The position numbers and the translations under genes were made by a program. A DNA stretch of 64,000 bases from Tubiluchus corallicola (lineage: Eukaryota; Priapulida; Priapulimorpha; Priapulimorphida; Tubiluchidae). Location: positions 290,001 to 354,000 of the forward strand of contig JAQGDQ010000103.1 of NCBI GenBank assembly GCA_030141605.1. The letters run 5' to 3'. The notes under the pieces were generated by a model that saw only the letters and a list, made by a program, of their open reading frames with translations, did not search any database and was not told where the DNA came from. Of the stretch, positions 1 through 13,200 are shown in pieces (position 1 is the first letter of the stretch; each line of letters starts with the position of its first letter).

Positions 1-744
1 CAGTCGACTTAAACCCTACATGTAACAGCAGTATGTAAGTGGTATAAAATTTCAAGACGAATTTTTTAACGGAAAACCGGTGATTGTGTAAACATTAGTT
101 CAGAATAAAGAATGCTCTAAAATATTGAAAACTACAATGGCTTTTTTAAATCAAAGTTTAGATTAAAATAATAATTACCTCGGATGCTCAAATTTCGTTG
201 AACTTTCAAAGCTACGCGCGGCTCAGTAAGTCTACTAATATTGACAGCGGCGCCTTTTTGTCATATTCGCGTGGCGGACAAATAGAAGGTGGTACCATGA
301 TAGGCATGATCATGAACTGCAGTGTTAGTTTCTGACGTCATATGATGTAAATCCCATTTTTGTGACATCATGGGTTTAAACAGTACTGTAACACTTTATG
401 CAAATGTGCTCGATGCGCAAGAGAAGACGCCTGCCATTGCACAAACTGTGGTTAGTTTCTGACGTAAGCAATTGTCCCTGTGTTCGGTTGCCGTTAATTA
501 ACTTTCTAAGCTAATTATTCAAATATAAGGAATAATTGTTAACTTTTATATGCAAGAAAATGTAAATTTTGGACAGTAAATTAAAATGAAATTGAGTCTA
601 AACAATCGTCCGGTCTTCCTTTAAGCTTTATGTAAGTGGAGGGTTTTCTTGTGCCTTAAGCATACACTAGGTACATGGACTTCGACATTTGACGCAAGAA
701 AGAAATGGTCGCATCACGTTCAGTCAAAATAATGGTTCGTTTAC
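1..744. other. Intron sequence with fragments of repeat family D
   Basis: No exon was seen on either strand. About 20-110 (a TATGTAAGTGGTATAAAATT block) and 618-660 match the 3' end of the D repeat family found at 34.9, 36.4 and 53 kb. The rest is AT-rich intron. Confidence 0.5.
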
Positions 745-910
745 TTGTATACGGAATTTGCGAATGTTCTAAAGCTTCGTCTTCGTACTGGCGATAACTT
801 GGTAGCCCAAAATCTGTCACTTTGAGAACGAAACGACCATCGATGACGCAGTTTGAAGATTTGAGGTTCCCGTGGGATTGCATGGGGGAATCGTGGAGGG
901 CTATCATTGC
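745..910 (-). CDS. Receptor guanylate cyclase exon 13 (kinase-homology domain, HGNLKSSNC)
   Basis: The exon gives [20 protein letters not shown], then [16 protein letters not shown] and the acidic [26 protein letters not shown] and VTDFGL are diagnostic of the receptor guanylate cyclase pseudokinase. Acceptor ATTTTTGCAG, donor GTAAAC. The following LWTAPELL block must be in an exon left of the window; 1-744 shows no match. Confidence 0.95.
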
Positions 911-1151
911 CTGCAAAAATAGCAGCAGAAGTTTTAGCTGTGTTGTAAGATATAAAAACTCAAGAAGAAAATGAATTAATGACAAGAAGAAAAGTACAAA
1001 TGTTTACGCGGGGAAATGAAAAACAGGTTAGGAACGAGAAGAAAAGTAGAAATATTCATACAGAGAAAAGGAAAACAGATTAAGGACAAGAAGAAAAGTA
1101 CAAACGTTCATACAAATATTCACACAGAGAAACGGAAAACAATATAAGGAC

Positions 1152-1238
<87 letters not shown>

Positions 1239-4200
1239 GGACACAAAAAAGAGCAGAGGAAATGAGAGCGGATGCAGAGAGGGGGAGAAAGACAAAAACA
1301 AAGACAAATACGGAGAAACGGAGATAAGCACATTGCGAATCAAAATACTTCATACAGATAATAACTACGGTTACTAGAACTAAGACTACAATGACAACAA
1401 GTCATGCCTGCACATTGGTATTAAAATACTCACATCAAAATACTCCATGCAGAGAATGACTGCAGCTACTAGAACTCAAGACTACAATGAGTACAAGTCA
1501 TGCCTGCACATCTGTATTAAAATACTCACATCAAAGTACTCCATGCAGAGAATGACTACAGGTACTAGAACTCAAGACTACAATGAGTACAAGTCATGCC
1601 TGCACATCTGTATTAAAATACTCACATCAAAGTACTCCATGCAGAGAATGACTACAGCTACTAGAACTCAAGACTACAATGACAACAAGTCACGCCTGCA
1701 CATCGGTATTAAAATACTCACATCAAGGTACTCCAAGCAGAGAATGACTACAGCCACTAGAACGCAAGACTACAATGACTACAAGTCATGCCTGCACATC
1801 GGTATTAAACTACTCATATCAAAGTACTCCATGCAGACAATGACTACAGCTACTAGAACTCAAGACTACAATGACTGCAAGTCATGCCTGCACATCGGTA
1901 TTAAAATACTCATATCAAAGTACTCCATGCAGACAATGACTACAGCTACTAGAACTCAAGACTACAATGAATACAAGTCATGTCTGCACATCGGTAAAAT
2001 ACTCACGTCAAAGTACTCCATGCAGACAATGACTACAGCTACTAGAACTCAAGACTACAATGAATACAAGTCATGCCTGCACATCGGTATTAAAATACTC
2101 ACGTCAAAGTACTCCATGCAGATAATGACTACAGCTACTAGAACTCAAGACTACAATGACAACAAGTCATGCCTGCACATCGGTATTAAAATACTCACAT
2201 CAAAGTACTCCATGCAGACAATGACTACAGCTACTAGAACTCAAGACTACAATGACTACAAGTCATGCCTGCACATCGGTATTAAACTACTCACATCAAA
2301 GTACTCCATGCAGACAATGACTACAGCTACTAGAACTCAAGACTACAATGAGTACAAGTCATGCCTGCACATCTGTATTAAAATACTCACATCAAAGTAC
2401 TCCATGCAGAGAATGACTACAGCTACTAGAACTCAAGACTACAATGACAACAAGTCACGCCTGCACATCGGTATTAAAATACTCACATCAAGGTACTCCA
2501 AGCAGAGAATGACTACAGCCACTAGAACGCAAGACTACAATGACTACAAGTCATGCCTGCACATCGGTATTAAAATACTCACATCAAAGTACTCCATGCA
2601 GACAATGACTACAGCTACTAGAACGCAAGACTACAATGACTACAAGTCATGCCTGCACATCGGTATTAAAATACTCACATCAAAGTACTCCATGCAGACA
2701 ATGACTACAGCTACTAGAACTCAAGACTACAATGAATACAAGTCATGTCTGCACATCGGTAAAATACTCACGTCAAAGTACTCCATGCAGACAATGACTA
2801 CAGCTACTAGAACTCAAGACTACAATGAATACAAGTCATGCCTGCACATCGGTATTAAAATACTCACGTCAAAGTACTCCATGCAGACAATGACTACAGC
2901 TACTAGAACTCAAGACTACAATGACAACAAGTCATGTCTGCACATCGGTATTAAACTACTCACATCAAAGTACTCCATGCAGACAATGACTACAGCTACT
3001 AGAACTCAAGACTACAATGACTACAAGTCATGCCTGCACATCGGTATTAAACTACTCACATCAAAGTACTCCATGCAGACAATGACTACAGGTACTAGAA
3101 CTCAAGACTACAATGAGTACAAGTCATGCCTGCACATCTGTATTAAAATACTCACATCAAAGTACTCCATGCAGAGAATGACTACAGCTACTAGAACTCA
3201 AGACTACAATGACAACAAGTCACGCCTGCACATCGGTATTAAAATACTCACATCAAGGTACTCCAAGCAGAGAATGACTACAGCCACTAGAACGCAAGAC
3301 TACAATGACTACAAGTCATGCCTGCACATCGGTATTAAACTACTCATATCAAAGTACTCCATGCAGACAATGACTACAGCTACTAGAACTCAAGACTACA
3401 ATGACTGCAAGTCATGCCTGCACATCGGTATTAAAATACTCATATCAAAGTACTCCATGCAGACAATGACTACAGCTACTAGAACTCAAGACTACAATGA
3501 ATACAAGTCATGTCTGCACATCGGTAAAATACTCACGTCAAAGTACTCCATGCAGACAATGACTACAGCTACTAGAACTCAAGACTACAATGAATACAAG
3601 TCATGCCTGCACATCGGTATTAAAATACTCACGTCAAAGTACTCCATGCAGACAATGACTACAGCTACTAGAACTCAAGACTACAATGACTACAAGTCAT
3701 GTCTGCACATCGGTATTAAACTACTCACATCAAAGTACTCCATGCAGACAATGACTACAGCTACTAGAACTCAAGACTACAATGACTACAAGTCATGCCT
3801 GCACATCGGTATTAAAACACTCACATCAAAGTACTCCAAGCAGAGAATGACTACAGCTACTAGAACTCAAGACTACAATGACTACAAGTCATGCCTGCAC
3901 ATCGGTATTAAACTACTCACATCAAAGTACTCCATGCAGACAATGACTACAGCTACTAGAACTCAAGACTACAATGACAACAAGTCATGCCTGCACATCG
4001 GTATTAAAACACTCACATCAAAGTACTCCAAGCAGACAATGACTACAGCTACTAGAACTCAAGACTACAATGACTACAAGTCATGCCTGGTCGTCGGTAT
4101 TAAACTACTCACATCAAAGTACTCCATGCAGACAATGACTACAGCTACTAGAACTCAAGACTACAATGACAACAAGTCATGCCTGCACATCGGTATTAAA

Positions 4201-7200
4201 ACACTCACATCAAAGTACTCCAAGCAGAGAATGACTACAGCTACAAGAACTCAAGACTACAATGACTACAAGTCATGCCTGGGCGTCGGTATTAAACTAC
4301 TCACATCAAAGTACTCCATGCAGACAATGACTACAGCTACTAGAACTCAAGACTACAATGACAACAAGTCATGTCTGCACATCGGTATTAAAACACTCAC
4401 ATCAAAGTACTCCAAGCAGAGAATGACTACAGCTACAAGAACTCAAGACTACAATGACTACAAGTCATGCCTGGGCGTCGGTATTAAACTACTCACATCA
4501 AAGTACTCCATGCAGACAATGACTACAGCTACTAGAACTCAAGACTACAATGACAACAAGTCATGTCTGCACATCGGTATTAAAACACTCACATCAAAGT
4601 ACTCCAAGCAGAGAATGACTACAGCTACAAGAACTCAAGACTACAATGACTACAAGTCATGCCTGGGCGTCGGTATTAAACTACTCACATCAAAGTACTC
4701 CATGCAGACAATGACTACAGCTACTAGAACTCAAGACTACAATGACTACAAGTCATGCCTACACATCTGTATTAAAATACGCACCTCAACAATATCTTTA
4801 ATCAGCGAAAACCTGAAAGCCCATTCTAATTTTATGGCTTCATTCTCCAGTATATCCTGCAAACATAAAAAAGTGCAAATTAATCCTACATCAGTATCAA
4901 TACGTAATGATGTGCAACATTAATTTTAAACGCCATGTGAACTCGACGTTATTGTGCATATATCGTGTGGCGCAGAAAATGCGTGAAAGAAGGGAGAGGT
5001 GGAAGAGCTGGTGGAAGAAGCGAATTATGATATTGATACGTGAAATGAAGACAATACATGCTACATATTTCTTTCACTTTAGGAGTTTTAAAAACAAGTA
5101 AATTATATTTGTGGGATGATCATATTTTACATGACACATTAGTTTAGGAATTTTGTTTTGGGAATTTTGTCGAGCTTCCAGCAGCTTAGTTTTACATTCA
5201 CAACCCCAAGATACCGTAATGTTAAAAAATTTAAATGTGGGAACAACGTCAGCCAATCATCACTTGAAAAACAGCCACGTCGATGTATAAAGCATTCAAT
5301 ACGTGACGGTAAAACAAATGAAGAAACAAATCGGTTTACATCATAGTCTTCACCACAGAAAATAAAGCACAGACAAAGATTTATTGCAGAAAAATGGAAC
5401 TTAATTCCCTGGATTACTGTATCTGGAATTCCCCTAAAGAGAAAGTGTACAATGGCCACACAGAGCTGTTTGATGCAGAGGAACTAAAGGCAAAAATTGT
5501 GGAGCGCTACGACCAAATACCCTTTAAAAAGTGAGAAATTGTGTGAGCTGTTGGAGAAAACACCTTCATCTAGTTTGCATTCAAAATGGTTGGCACATAG
5601 AGTGTGACACACAAGAGCTCACAATGGTCACGTATTATTTTTTCTAGCATTTATTATTTTAACTTCTGTGAATTTGGGAATATCTAAGGAAATAACTTAA
5701 AATTTTTGATGTTTATACACAGAATTAATGTTTGTTGCATCAGTGTGGTAATCGTGCCCAAAACTAGAGCACATTTTTGCGCACCTGATATGACTACGCT
5801 TCTATAAATGCACCTGGAGAATAAGATTAAAAATAACATTGAAAGAAGAACGATGTTCTATTGTTTTTATGTCGTTTAACAAGTATTACGGCCAGTTTGC
5901 AATCGTGACGCAGTTAATGTCCCCATTAGCTGTCTACGTATCTATCTGTCTATCTACTTATTTGTTTGACTGTCTGTCTATCTGACCGTTTACTTGTCTC
6001 CTGACCTGTTGTAGCAGTGCACATTCTATTTCCTTTTTCCATGAGACTTTAACACAGGTGCCTGACTGCGTCAAATTTAATCTAGTGTTGCCAGCCAATA
6101 TCGTTTCCAATGACACCCACATATGCCAATGTTTGTGCAATGAAAGAAAGCTAATTAACGGATTCACTAATTTTTCCTGACACATTCTTTGCGAGTTTAA
6201 CTGTGCGTCCCGTATTTATGAGGTCAACCTCCTTCCTTTTAACTCTTTTTGTCCATGGCGCTTCCTTGTTTTCTTTACATGAAGCATTGCAAAAGTTGTT
6301 GTTTGACCACCTTGTCCTTGGCTAGTTAATAATTTACTCAGTGACAACAGTGACAAAGTTGTGCAACACGTGAACGGGAGCTACATAAATATCCGAATAA
6401 ATTGTCAGATTAAACAATACATTTTGCCTGTCTAGACACACAGATGGTGCTTAGACAGCTGATGCCAAAGTAATGGGGATAGCAAATACTCGTTGATTAT
6501 GCAGTAAGTTATTACTCTACTCTGTAAAGTTTACAACTTTGGCTTCTACATGAAAACCGCCCAGGTAGAATCTGGCCATTAACGATTAACTGATAACAAC
6601 AGCTGCGTTCGTCCACCGCCAGGTAGCTCTTGCGGCTGCTGAGAACACTGCTGAGCTGTTGCATTATGTACCGGGGATGACCATCAGGTGCCCAGTAGAC
6701 AACAACGCAGATATTTTAAAGTTACTAATTAAGTTTAAATTAACTTAAATTAAATTAACCATGATCCACGTGACATCAGAAACATTCGTCATTTTTTAAT
6801 CCCAGCAGTAGCAGCATGATTTATGAGGTCATACTAAAACCACATTAGTTAAAAAAACAATCTAGTTAAAAAATGGAATACAGTTAAAAACCACAATGCC
6901 TGGTTAAATCACCTTAAAATAGATAGTAAGTTAAAGCCAAAGTAATAAAAATAACAGTAGTAGTAGAATTAGATAAAGTAGAAGAAAAATAAAAGTAGAA
7001 TTAGAACAACATTAAGTTAAATTAAAGTAAAATCACTCCGGAGCAAAAATTATTGGAGCCAAACTATCCTAATGAATATTTCTGTTGCCTAAAGCAACAT
7101 GACGCTAACCTGTTTAATATCCGGTCTCAATAGGACAAGCCTGTTCTGAAGTCGGTTTGCCATGATTGTTGTTAATTAGGCGTTACATATTTTTGCATAA

Positions 7201-10200
7201 CAGCGAACAACAGAGCTTGCATACGCATTTACGTATAGCGGTTTGCTTGTAATGTCTGACAGACTACCTCTAACGACTGTGCTTTAATAGAATCTGGATA
7301 CATAGCTCCTTTAGTTTCGCTACGATCTGGGCAGCAGAAAACATGTGCAAAGTTAGCTAGAAATGTTTTTCGCCAGGAACCTTTGATGAAAACTGTCGCC
7401 ATAGCAAGGAATGCAAGCAGCGAACTTCTTAGATGTCTTGACCAGCTTCAGGCAAATTACCAGCCAGACTATATATCGCAGCAGAGAGGTTTGTTGGATA
7501 AAAGCATTAGCAATCGAGTTAATTCTACACGTCGCGTAACCTACTTGGAATTGAACCCCCGGCCTCGAAACTCCTCGCTTTGAATCGACAATATTTGAGC
7601 ACCATCGGAGAAGCTTCGCAAGAATGTGTCTTCAATCACATAGGTTGCGGATAGAAACGGGTAGATGGGTGAGACAGCCAATTGAAAATAGGTTTTGACC
7701 TTGCGGTGACATTCAAACTGAGAAACGCGTTATACAGACATGCCTCCTAACATCTAATATTAGAAACCGCTACGACAATATAAACTTTGCTGCTTTAACT
7801 CACTTCTTTGAGCACCCTAATTGTTACATAATATGTCATGAAATTTTGCAATCTTTATGCTGATGTACTACTTAGTATGAAGTGAATGACGTGTAGTAAA
7901 GTGTATTAATGGTGTGACATCTGTTCTGCGTATAGGCATTTTGTTTATAGCTTTACCGTTGGTTTCTTTAAAAAATCTTAAGTATAACCTTGTATGCACA
8001 ACACTGTTTTTATTGCCGTAACCTTGAGTAGAAAATGCGCCTAAGGTGACGTTTGGACTAAAATCACTAATGTATCGATTGTGGCATTTACCTCGTTCTT
8101 CATGTATACATGAAATTTGATTTAGTCAATAAACTACATACATATATACATACATACATACACCAACTATTTCGTTTTTGAATTATCACAAATTTTAATT
8201 CGATCTGCTAATTTTACATATGTTATCAATACGTAAAATAGACATATGCAGAGTATTGATTTTATATTAAAGGAAAGATCAATCCTCGGACAACAGTCAT
8301 TGCATTTACACTTAAAGATATTGAGATTACCACATAATAAGCCTATACTCACGTAAAATGCCTTGCTTAAAAATGCAAAAGAAATTTAAATCATTCGTAT
8401 CTCCCACCGTATTACACCAACCTAGCTGCGGGCATATTTGAAAAAAATGAGGTAGATGAAAGACACAGGTAACAAAGCTTCTGAAGTTCACTCAGAAATT
8501 CCGCTATTCTAGCTGATTAAATCATTGTGTTTAACTGGTTTTTGTACTAATTAGTTGTGGGATCAATTAGCAATACCTTTAATGTGATTACATAGCCTTA
8601 ATCCCCAGAATTATATCTGAAAATACGTAAGTGTTATCCAATATAATTACCGATAAGCATGGAATCATGCAAGGCTACGAGCATGCTGCAGGCGCCTGGC
8701 GGGTTGCTTAGCTTATAGACCTCAGTTTTAGTTTATTGAAGTAATTATTCTGACACTTCGTCGGCGTTAATTAGCCGAGTTGCAAGTTATTGTATCAAAG
8801 TCGGAAAATGGTTTTTATTATATAGTGGGCAACGCGATTCATCAAAAAGCAAAAAATAGCCTTAAATAATCTCTCGATTAACGTTTTGGATTGTTTGTAG
8901 TTGATAATAGTAACTACAGCTGCCAAAGAAGTTCAGGGGTCGAGCACTTGGCTGGATAAGTATTTATATTGCATAATAACCGGATGACATGATTTTTCCT
9001 TCAAAATATACGCGTCCAAGATTGAAATAATCATGACTTTAAATTCGAATTACACGAGGCGATTATCACAATTTTATCACTGAAACTTTCTAATTTTTTC
9101 AAAGATTAAAATAAGCTCAACTACTCGAGAGACTTGGCTTTTGTTTAACGTTTCACTAATATCCTCACTAGTGACACTAGTGTCTAGCAATTAGCCACGG
9201 AAAAGCTGCTTCTTAAGGGAAAATTTGATACAATCTTCAACTGTACGTCAAAACAATCTACTCTTTAAAATATCGAAAGGAAACATACACTTTTTTCAAC
9301 ACTGATTTACGTGAAAAAGTTATTACTACACAAACACAGTTTCACGTTCACGCCACTAGTTCTTCGCTGTTACACGCATTTCGCCTTTCGCTAGTTAGAC
9401 GACCACTAGCGCCTGCATTTCGGAAACGCGTTGCACAAAAAACAGGTGCTGTACGTCTCAGTTCAGAGGTTTTTCTTTGTGACGTACTGCACACGTTCGA
9501 TAGCTCATGAGTGAGCACAGCGGTAAATTTGAAATTTGAAATTTTATCTTAAAACTTGCCGAGTTTTAGTACAACACACTGAATCTCTTACAGTAGCACT
9601 GTACTTCAACATTCGCTTTTGCAAACACGTGTAACACGCTCGAGAAATATTTTTGCTGTTGAAAAAGTTTGTGATGTACTTAATAGTTTAGCTTGCCCGC
9701 CGTTAGTTAAGATTTTAATTTATTGCTTAATTATCAGAAACGCTTTTGCAGTATTATTGGCGTTAAAATGTAGACCGTTTGCTGTACTTGAAAATGGGGC
9801 AATATATGAAAAACCATCCTGTCTTCTTTTAAGTTTTCTGCTCATTAGACAAAAAACGTAAAAGTTTTCAACGATTTGAGAACACAGTCATTATCCTCCA
9901 GTGTAATAATGCTCACAAACATGGCGCCTGCAAATTTTCTTTTTCCGGTAATATCCTCAACCATCATGTATGTGAAATTACACATCCTTTATGACAACTT
10001 TCGTATAGATATACCTCTTAAAATAACTCAAAGACTTCAAGTATCAAATGAGATCAATTTTGTCAGCTATACAAACACCTGGCCATTCACGTGTGTGGCT
10101 TGAATGATTATCATGTGACGCAAAAACGAAGTTTGATCACGATATAGTAGGAAGGAAATAACGGAATTGCTTGAAAATTGCCGTTATGATAATACGGTCA

Positions 10201-13200
10201 TTTATGTATCAACACCGAAAATTTTAAGGTCACTCCTTAGATTTTGCAAAGAAACAGTACTTTCAACATAAGTCAAAAACGCCGGAAAAATTTTGTCCCT
10301 ATTGGTAAAATGCACAGCAAGTGCTCCGCGTAGCCACTATTTTCACTGCACCAAAACGAAGGCGTTTCTTCCAACAGCTGATACGGTTTCTCACTTCTTT
10401 AAGGAGTATTTGTTCCAAACGATCTACAATTTTTGCCTCTAGTTTCTTTGCCTCAAACGGCTCTGTGCTGCCGTCGTACACGTGCTGTTTAAGGGAATTC
10501 CAAATACCGTAATCCAGAGAATAAAGTCCCAATTTTTCTTGGCAACAAATCTTTACTAGTGCTTTATTTACGGTGCTGAAGACCATAATGTAAACCGATT
10601 TGTTTCTTTATTTGTTTTACTGTCACGTATTGAATGCTTTATACATCGACGTGGCTGTTTTTCAAGTGATGATTAGCTGACGTTGTTCCCACATTTAGAT
10701 TTTTTAACATTACGGTATCTTGGGGTTGTGAATGTAAAACTAAGCTGCTGGAAGGTCGACAAAATTCCTAAACTAATGTGTCATGTAAAATATGATCATC
10801 CCACAAATATAATTTACTTGTCTTTTAAAACTCCTAAAGTGAAAGAAATATATGACATTGACGATATATCAAGAGACTGAAAAGCTCTCGGATGAAGTGA
10901 ATTATGATATTGATACATGAAATGAAGCCAATACATATACATTTCATTAGTCCAGTTTCAAACCAACATGAGATCATTACATGAGATATTCAGTTGAAAA
11001 CTATGTACTATCTCTCCCAAATGCAAATATAATGAAACAGTCTTTAAGATATAATAATATTAAAATGTGGTCATCAATTCTGCGTGAAATGAAAACTCTT
11101 AGCTTTTATCAATTTAAAAAAGAATCAAAGAACTACTTATTACAACAGTATAATTAATTCACCACAATTTGACTCATTCTGATCTTAAGTTGCTAACAAA
11201 ACTTCTTGTGCTCAAATTTATACGTTATAACTTATGAGAATTACAATGTACTGTTAATTGTCAATTGTTGCACTTATTTGAAGGAGGACCCGAAAGCATA
11301 ATGCTCCTTCCTCCTCCTCACTGTGATTCGTCAACAATGTGTCAACAATTTGTGTGTATGATTTACTGTGAAACAAATTTATAATTCAATTATAATTAAA
11401 TAACATGCAAAAGTTTTTCGGCCATAACACAAAAGCAGCTCAAACTATAAATTTGTAAGTTTCACGGCCAAAAGCTAATGTATTGTAACATCATGTTGTG
11501 AAATTCCAACTTTATAGCGCACTGGCTTCTGATATTATTATAGTCTAAACTTCGGTGCATTTTTTCTGCTTCACCCGATATGTGGCAAATCATTACGTGC
11601 TATCTAACCCTACTAGCTGGCTTAAATTACATCGCGTCTTGTTTAAAAATGAGGGATCTACTCGGCGTAATCAATTCTAAGCCACGAATACAGAATATTG
11701 ACACTTGTTACATCAGTATTTGCTGATCGAATTAGAGAACTGTTGAGATACCTGTTCAATCTTTGAATGGCTTCCTTCACGAAAATGATATCCCAGAATC
11801 CGTCACAGTTAGAAAATATAATTGCAGTTATTGTACAGCAGTTCAACATAAAAAACTCTGTTTAGGAAAACAGGATGATTCTTCAACATCCTACCTCATT
11901 TTGAAGTAAGGTAAAAAGTACACATTTCAACACCTATAACAATGCCAAAACGGTTCTGATAATTAAATATAATGTTAAAAACTTTATTACCGGAGGGCGA
12001 GCCCAAGTACTGATGACGTCACAACTGAACATAATTTTCAACAACGCAAACATTTCAAAAGAGTATTGCACGTCTTTGCGAAACCGAAAATAGAAGTGTA
12101 GTGATACTATACATTATTCAATGTAATATACAAAAACTCGACAAATTTGATTTCCAAAATTCAAATTCCAAGTTTACCGTTTAACACAGCTGTAAATTTG
12201 AAATTTGAACCTAAAATTTGCCGAGTTTTTGTATATTACATTGAATAATGTATAGTATCACTACACTTCTATTTTCGGTCCGGCATGTGCACTACATCAC
12301 AACTGAACACCTCCAAGCGGAAAGGTACAGCATTTTGTACAGCGCGTTTTTTAGTGCAGGCGCTGGTGCCCATCTAACTAGCGAATGCGAAATTACACAG
12401 TAAAGAACTAGCCATGCGAACGTGAAATTACGTTTAGGCCTGTGGTAATAATTCTTTCGTATAAGTGATTCTTTGATATATTCCTTTTTATTTTTATAAG
12501 GTGGATTGCTTTGAGCTACAATTTAAGAATGGGTCCGATTTTCCTTTAAAATATACCGTATGCTCAGTCTGCGTTACTGTGGCAAACTACCAAACTTTAA
12601 GCAATAAAACAAGTTCTGTAAACTTAATATGTTTCGTTACTTAAAGGCCCCCAATGACACACCATAAACTACTTTTGTTTTCTTGCATTTCATGTCTAGC
12701 AAAATGGTGAATCACACCATTCAACTTTTATTAACCAACTTTTGTTTCCAACTTATATTGAAGGAGCAACAACCAACTTGCGTCAATAAAATTGGTGTTA
12801 AAGGAATAAGTTATTGGAAATCCTCAAACATTATTTTGCAGTTGAAACATTGCATATTTTAACATTAGAACGTTGGAACATATTTTAATTTGACCCATCT
12901 CTTGGTATTTTTTCTGAAAATAAAATGAAGTTCTTTAAACGTGTGATGGTCCGAAATGGAATTTTCTCTTATCATGCAAGAAAATACCTAAAAGTAAATT
13001 CATGAAAGCATTAACACAGGCAAGGTGACAGTGACCTATGCAATAAATCAAACACACGGAAACACTAGTGTGCAAATATACTATACTAATACACGTAAAG
13101 GCACATTGGCAGGAAAAATAAACACAATCTTTACTCTATTTTTATGCTGTTCGTGTCAAATCAATTCTCTGTATAATATTTACACAGACGTATACATTAC

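Noticed and set aside
1447-4923. 1,158-codon plus-strand ORF as a repeat-protein gene
   Set aside because: It is produced by a stop-free 96-bp satellite unit; differences between units are mainly nonsynonymous, and it has no domain, signal or splice support. Listed as a repeat and flagged in findings.
11658-11849. 63-codon minus-strand ORF as a gene
   Set aside because: It lies in a spacer shared by both composites, and in the 28.6 kb copy the frame is altered near its end; no family recognised.
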